Source: Yamagishiella unicocca (lineage: Eukaryota > Chlorophyta > Chlorophyceae > Chlamydomonadales > Volvocaceae). From it: a stretch of DNA of 64,000 bases. The notes under the pieces are model-generated. The model was given only the letters and a program-made list of their open reading frames with translations, had not been told where the DNA came from and ran no database searches. The translations under genes were made by a program, and so were the position numbers. Positions 58,101-64,000 of the stretch are shown here, piece by piece; the stretch's first letter is position 1, and each line of letters starts with the position of its first letter. Where the stretch lies: contig BDSL01000042.1 in the NCBI GenBank assembly GCA_003116995.1, forward strand, positions 310,001 through 374,000, written 5' to 3'.

Positions 58101-61100
58101 GGTCCATGCTGCGGCGGCGCTGCAGCCAGCCCTAGAGCCTGATGTCGAGGTGAGCGTCCTGGAGGGGGACAGCGCGAGGAAAGGACGGGCTATGAGAGTC
58201 GGAGCGAAAGCGTTGAAGGGACGAAGGGTCGGATTGGCAGGAAAGCACGGATGTTGAACACCGCCGTCCTTGGCGCGCACCGGCCTGCCGCCGCTGGGCA
58301 AAGAAGTTCCCCTCTTCTTTGGACGTACAGCATCGGCGCCGGTGCCTAAATAACTGCGTGGACTAAGCGGCTGCCCTGCACAGCTTTATTAGCTTCCATG
58401 GAAGCACTTGACCTGTATTGCGCTCCCACACCTCGCATCTTCCCTCCACTTGAGGTCTCCATTTCTGCAGATCGTCCTCGGGTTAGCAGTATGTTTGCAC
58501 TCGCGTTACATAACACCGCATTTGCCCCCTCTTGGACAGGTGCTGTCCCGCCTGTATCCCCACCAGCGGGTGGCCCTGGCGTGGATGGTGGCGCGCGAGA
58601 ACGGCAACAGCCTGCCGCCGTTCTGGGAGGCGCAGCAGCAGCGCGGCGGCGAAGTGCGCTATCTCAACACGCTGACCAACTTTGCAGTGATGGAGAGGCC
58701 CCAGCCCCTGAGGTGCGCGCTGCGGTCCTGCTGATGGGAACGGTGCTGCAGAGGGCTAGGGTACGTGCAGTTTGTTATGTGTCAGAGGCACCATTCGCGG
58801 AGGTTTGCCGTCACTCTGGCCGTACGCCGTCGACCGTCCCATCTGTCCCGGCCATATGATCCTTACCGTTCCGTGCCTCATTCGCAACCACATTCTTGAA
58901 CGGCAACGCATTGCTTCTTTGCAGGGGCGGCATCCTGGCAGATGACATGGGCCTGGGTGCGTGACGAGGGGTCCCAGTTGGTGTTGGAGGGTAGCAGTCT
59001 GGCTCGGCGGGTAACCATTTAGGAATGCGCTTCGACGACAGTTTGGAACGGCAGAGTGACAGGGGCCTGATGTCTTGTCCTGAGACACCACCTTCCGATA
59101 TACCTGGCTGCCTCTCGAGGGCTTTCCCATCTCGGGCTCTGTGTTGGGAGGCAACGTGCGTGTTGCTTCCGCCCACCTCTCCTCGTCGTCAACTGAATCC
59201 TCGGGCGGTCCTCGTATTTCCGCACTCCACAGGTAAGACTCTGACCATCATCTCGCTCTTGGCGACCAACCGGCCTGGCGTGCAGCTGCCGCCGACCCAG
59301 ATGATCAGCCTTACTGGTGCGGACGCCGCAGGCGCAATGGCTGAGGTGGCGGCACCACAGGGGCAGGTGGCCGAAGCGGCCCCACCACAGGGACGGGTGG
59401 CCGAAGTGGCGCCACCACAGGGGCAGGTGGCCGAAGTGGCGCCACCACAGGGGCAGGTGGCCGAGGTGGCGGCACCACAGGGGCAGGTGGCCGAAGTGGC
59501 GGCACCACAGGGGCAGGTGGACGAAGTGGCCGCACCACAGGGGCAGGTGGACGAAGTGGCCGCACCACAGGGGCAGGTGGACGAAGTGGCGGCACCACAG
59601 GGGCAGGTGGCCGAAGTGGCCGCACCACAGGGGCAGGTGGCCGAAGTGGCGCCACCACAGGGGCAGGTGGCGCGCACGGGAGGAAAGAGTACCAAGGGCG
59701 GCAAGGGCCAGAAGGAGAAGGCGAAAGGCGAGGAGAAGGACGAGGAGGAGGACGCGCCGCCGTCTAAGCGCTGCAAGGTTAGGAACCAGTTCTGGGTGGA
59801 AGCAACCGCTGATATTAGCGACCGAAAGAATGCTTCAGGGCTATGCCGCTTGTACGCAACGAGAAGTAAGCAGTTTCGTTTTTTCTCCGCGCATTTATGT
59901 CTGCTATGGGTAATGCTTGAAATGTCTAGGAGGGAACAAAGGTCAGCGCATTAGGAATTGATTTTGGATGTTCATCTTCAAATTGCTGTACGCGTCAGGG
60001 TTGGTGAAGACGACCCCGGAGAATTGTGGCATGGCGCTGAGTCTGGGCCCATGACCCGAGCGTCAGCCCGGTAGCCTTCGCTCATACACCTATTGTTCCA
60101 TTCGTCGATGGCCGTCCAATCCTACCCCCACATGTGACGTTCGCTAACATGGCTGGATGTCTCTTGCCGAAACTGCCCCTCTAAACACATCTTCTGCTGC
60201 TAGGCCCCCACTTTCCCATTACCGCTACGCCTCGTGCTCCCAACCAAGCAAGCCAACTCCCATATCGGTACCTTCAATTCCTTTTTCCTGCCCTTCCTTG
60301 GTCTGCCTTCCTGTTTCCTTTCTTCGTATGCGTTTGACGCTTCCAGATGGCGGGCGGTGCATCCGCAGGCGCCGGCCCCTCCACTGCTGCTGCGCCAGTT
60401 GCCGTTGGTGCAGCCGCCACCGTGGCCGACGGGCTGACGCATCAGCCGCCGCCCGCCGACGAACCCCGCTGCACGCTGATCGTGTGCCCTGTCTCCGTGA
60501 TGTCAAACTGGGTGACGCAAATCCAGGAGCACACCGCGGGCAATCTCAAGGTGCGCGTGCGGCTGTGTGCTGGTAGCCGAGGGCTGAGAAAGAGTTGCTC
60601 GCCCATGCCTCCCTGGAATTATAGGAGTAGGGCGGCCAAGAAGAAGAGCAGATTTCTGTACTGCTGGCAGACGACCCGAACACCATCCAAAGCCCATGAT
60701 CTTACCGTCATGTGACGTTGCCGTCGCATCATGCCGCCTCCAACAACTGGCGCACGCTCTGCCCCACGGCCCAGGTCTACCAGTACCACGGTCCCGAGCG
60801 CTCCCGCTCACCTAGCTTCCTGGCCGGCCACGATGTGGTCCTCACCACATACTCCATGCTGGGCGGCGAGCTGGCGGATGGGCGCGGCATTTTGAGCGTC
60901 AAGTGGCTGCGGGTGGTGCTAGACGAGGTAGGGCTGGCGAAAAGGGGCTGGGCTGTGTGTCAAAGGATAGGCGAGAAGCAATTGGGAGCTACATTGGGAT
61001 GAGGATCCGGTCTTTGAGCACATGGGGCCAATCTGCTGGTCACTGGTCGGTGCGATCGGACGGCCTAACGTCGCAAACAGGGCTTGCTCAAAGTAGCAGC

Positions 61101-64000
61101 GCTGGCCGAGTGAAGCCAATTATAAATATTACAGCGTCGGTAGGATCTTTACCGGTGCCGACCCTCCTCCACTCCGCATTCACTTCTAAATCGCACAGGC
61201 GCACACCATCAAGAACCCCCGCGCCAAATGGAGCCAGGCAGCGGCCAAGCTCAAGGCCGAGCGCAAGTAAGGTGGTGGTGCCGAAGTTTTCCTAGGGTTG
61301 CTCACTGCTGCGGCAATTAAAAGGGGCAGCAGTGTGCAACTCTAGGCCGCGAGTCAACCCGCAATTAGGGGCAGCAGTGCGCCCCTTATTGCGTGTTGAT
61401 TCCCGGCCTAATAATGATGGAGCAGCAACTGCAAGAACGAAGTCATCGTTCCTCACGGCACGGGCGCTTCATTGGCAGCGCCAGTCCGCCATTCGTGACG
61501 AGCAGCATAACGGTCACTGGTATCTGCCCTGGTCTGCTGCCCCCTTCGCCGCAGGTGGGCGGTGACCGGCACGCCGATTCAGAACCGGCTGAGCGATCTG
61601 TACGGCCTGCTGTGCTACCTCGGGCTGGAGCCGTTGCAGGAGCGCTCCATATTTACCCGCGTGCTGGAGCGGCCGCTGACGGCCTGGGACCCGCGGGCCA
61701 TCAAGAAGCTGCAGGTTCTGATGGGCACCATCGCCATGCGGCGTACCAAGGACCTAAGGGTAAGTTGGCCGATGGGCAGAGGCCTCGCCTCGCCTGAAGG
61801 AGGCGTTATGTGGAATGTAAGGGTGCACATGAGAGCTGCTTAGCATGCCCCGTATGCCCAAGGACGACGCATTTTGTTCAGTCGCTCGGGCTTACCCTCG
61901 AATACCTTTTTTCCCGGAGTCACACAGCGAGAAGGTCCTTACCCACCACACGCGCGCCCTACCCTTGCCCCGCCCCTCGCCACCCAGATTGACGGGAAGC
62001 CGCTGGTGGTGCTGCCCCGCAAGAGCGTCCATCTGGTGACGGTGCACCTCACCCGGGAGGACCGAGCCAAGTACGACGCGTAAGTTGAGTGTGTGCAGCT
62101 TGGGTGTAGGCGCAACGTCTCCCGCAGCCTTCCTCTTCGCAAGTTCAGCATATAAATTAAGCTAGCCATTTACCCTTCTTGTACCCCAGCCTGGAGCTGC
62201 AGGGCCGCAGGCTCATTGCACACGCGCTCGAGTCCGAGACCCTGCTGGAGAAATACATGAGCGTGCTGGAGATTATCCTGCGCTTGCGCCAGGTGGGTTG
62301 TGGCGCCGGGCAGAAGCCGAGAAGTTACAGGGAACTACCGGTAGTTGTGGCTACCACACCAAGCGCTCCGCCCAGTTCCCTTTCCATACCACCCGCCCCA
62401 CGGCAGGTTGCCGACGCTGGCTGCCTGTGCACCTGCGACCTGCAACCGCTGATGGACGACCTCGAGCCGGCGCAGCAGCAGGGCGACGCTGCGCCGCTGA
62501 CGGAGGAGGAGCGGCAGGAGCTGCTAAAGCTGCTCACTGCCCGGATGCAGGTGAGCCTTGCTGCTTTAGTTGCGCATCACGAGCGGACGGAAGACATGGG
62601 TAACGAATCTGGACCAAGTCGACATGGCGGGTCCTTGTCCTAGCTAGTACTGTGCGCGAGGGATGCGCACGAGTATTCCTTCTATTCCTACAACCTGGCC
62701 TCGCAGGTCAAATGCAACCTAGTCTGTGCTCTGAATCCTTGCCGTCCTCTTGCCCCGCCGCCCTGACGCGCGCTGCCAGGGCGACTTCGCGGTCTGCGCG
62801 ATCTGCTTGGAGCAACTCAACCAGGCGGCGTGCATCACGCGCTGCGGCCACGCCTTCTGCAGGCCGTGTTTGGAGAACGTGGTGGCCCGCGCTGCCGGTC
62901 CGGGCTGCCCCATGTGCCGGGCTCAGGTGGGCCGGTGCTGGGACTGGAACGGCTTCGGACTGCGGGCCCAACGTTGGTTTCGTGGTGCGGTGCTGCCCTG
63001 CGCGCCTGCTAACGCCTCCCCTTGCCGTCCAATGCCCTCCCTCCGCACCCTAAGATCTCGCTGGCGGACCTGGTGGACCTTCCGCCAGACGCCGCCGCAG
63101 CGGAAAACCAGACGCAGGTAGGCGCGAGGGCGGAGAGTGTGGAGGCGATGGATGTTACGAGTAAGGAGGAGAGTGGCTCATCCTCGGTAACATGGGCCCT
63201 GTAACATAGAAGGTAACCACTAGGCAGCCTCATGTCGTTACTTCGTATGTGTTACGCGGCATGATCAGCACTTCCGCGCCGGGCCCCTTCGCTGCAAACT
63301 CTACGCAGGCCGGCATGGGTCTGTCCGACCCGATCGCCGCCTCAGCCAAGGTGGCGACGCTCATGCAGGCCCTGCGCAACACGGCTGAGCAAGCGCCTGC
63401 GGACGGCAACGGCCCCATCAAGTCCATCGTGTTCTCCCAGTTCATAGGTTTGGACTACAGATCCGAAATTGCGCTGCCGCCGAAGCATAGCTGTCGTTGC
63501 TCTAGATCGACCGGAGGACCCATACCAATCGAACCGACCTGCTGACCCACAGGCATGCTGAACCTGGTGGGCTCTGCGCTCGAGACGGCCGGGATTTCGT
63601 TTGTACGGCTGGACGGCTCCACGACGGCACAGGCGCGCGCTGAGATGGTCAACAGCTTCGCAAGCCGTGAGGCGGGCAGCCCCGTGGTGTTCCTGGTAGG
63701 CCGGGTTTTGCGAGGCACACGGGAGTCGCTGGGCCCTTTCAAGACCTGCAGGGTGTGACGCGTGTAACAGGTCCTACCTGGGCACTGGAATGATTGGCGC
63801 AACAGGTCCTTACCTGGGCACTAGGATTACGTCCCTTCTCCCCTCGCAGGCGAGCCTCAAGGCCGGAGGCGTCGGCATGAACCTCACTGCGGCAAGGTAG
63901 GTGGTGTTTGGTCGATTGGGGCTGTGAAATGAGTCGAGAGGTGTCAACCAAGATGTACTCTGTGGTACATACGAGGCGCCTGCGCAACAAGGAGGGCCAG
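55195..64000 (+). CDS. HLTF: RAD5/HLTF-type SNF2 translocase with HIRAN and RING domains (3' end outside window)
   Basis: Exons: 55195-55275, 55495-55599, 55688-55731, 55969-56035, 57366-57405, 57547-57629, 57735-57771, 58100-58149, 58540-58712, 58925-58956, 59233-59777, 60347-60550, 60775-60927, 61199-61266, 61555-61759, 61988-62079, 62190-62292, 62407-62550, 62780-62926, 63055-63117, 63309-63447, 63553-63695, 63850-63896; all in phase, 921 residues so far. Domains: HIRAN (about 39-150; VGSFRTKVVGVRYYAG, REPNNPYD); SNF2 motif I GGILADDMGLGKT (about 228-240); a 10-residue repeat insert (275-384); motif Ia LIVCPVSVMSNW; DEAH (537-540); motif III AVTGTPIQNRL; C3HC4 RING (CAICLEQ...CGHAFCRPC...CPMC, about 748-788); helicase C part (SIVFSQF, VRLDGST, ASLKAGGVGMNLTAA). 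RAD5/HLTF polyubiquitinates PCNA and reverses stalled forks in the nucleus. Only the last motif (Q-x-x-DR region) is missing, beyond the edge. Confidence 0.94.
59343..59672 (+). repeat. Coding 30-bp minisatellite, 11 units, in the RAD5/HLTF gene
   Basis: Eleven in-frame units encode EVAAPQGQVA with small variants (EVAPPQGQVA, EVAAPQGQVD, EAAPPQGRVA). It sits between motifs I and Ia of the ATPase and is followed by a Lys/Glu-rich stretch (about 385-418). Confidence 0.95.
63755..63830. repeat. Imperfect two-copy tandem repeat in a RAD5/HLTF intron
   Basis: AACAGGTCCTACCTGGGCAC at about 63766 recurs with one extra T at about 63800, in the intron between 63695 and 63850. Confidence 0.7.

Overview
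This window is nuclear DNA from a green alga, most likely a volvocine (Volvox/Chlamydomonas-type) species. The reasons are dense small introns with GT-AG borders and pyrimidine-rich acceptors, Ser-Pro/poly-Pro cell-wall type protein modules, receptor-like class III cyclases joined to an extracellular solute-binding domain, a DIRS-type element remnant and a chromovirus Ty3/gypsy element. By eye the base composition is moderate (mid-50s % GC), which fits Volvox better than C. reinhardtii; the species cannot be named from this. All gene models below were spliced by hand, using reading-frame phase and family similarity from memory.

Layout. (1) 0-11.5 kb: a tandem duplication carrying two minus-strand genes for secreted choice-of-anchor-L proteins. 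The first copy runs off the left edge and has a stop codon in exon 2. The second is complete: 12 exons, 875 residues, PKD-like domains and a proline-rich tail. (2) 11.5-15.6 kb: gene-poor DNA with a decayed DIRS-like retroelement. (3) 15.7-42.0 kb: one 26-kb minus-strand gene, modelled as 24 exons and 1,877 residues. It encodes a signal peptide, a bacterial-type family-1 solute-binding domain, one membrane helix, a class III nucleotidyl cyclase domain, a second degenerate cyclase-like half and a long tail. Its largest intron (about 9.2 kb) holds a complete Ty3/gypsy chromovirus (29227-35540) with LTRs identical by eye and a 5-bp target duplication, itself nested in an older element rich in CTATAG motifs. 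(4) 42-46.3 kb: repeat-rich intergenic DNA. (5) 46.3-64 kb: a compact housekeeping cluster: EMC6 (+), IMP dehydrogenase (-), a small AtPH1-like PH-domain protein (-), and, divergent from it, a RAD5/HLTF-type HIRAN-SNF2-RING translocase/ubiquitin ligase (+) cut by the right edge.

The genes do not form a pathway. The left part is extracellular matrix and signalling, the right part housekeeping (ER membrane insertion, GTP synthesis, lipid binding, replication-stress tolerance). The most interesting items are the solute-binding-domain cyclase with its nested transposons, the gypsy element whose gag and pol share a frame across one TAG codon with an extra domain before the protease, and the duplicated anchor-L genes.
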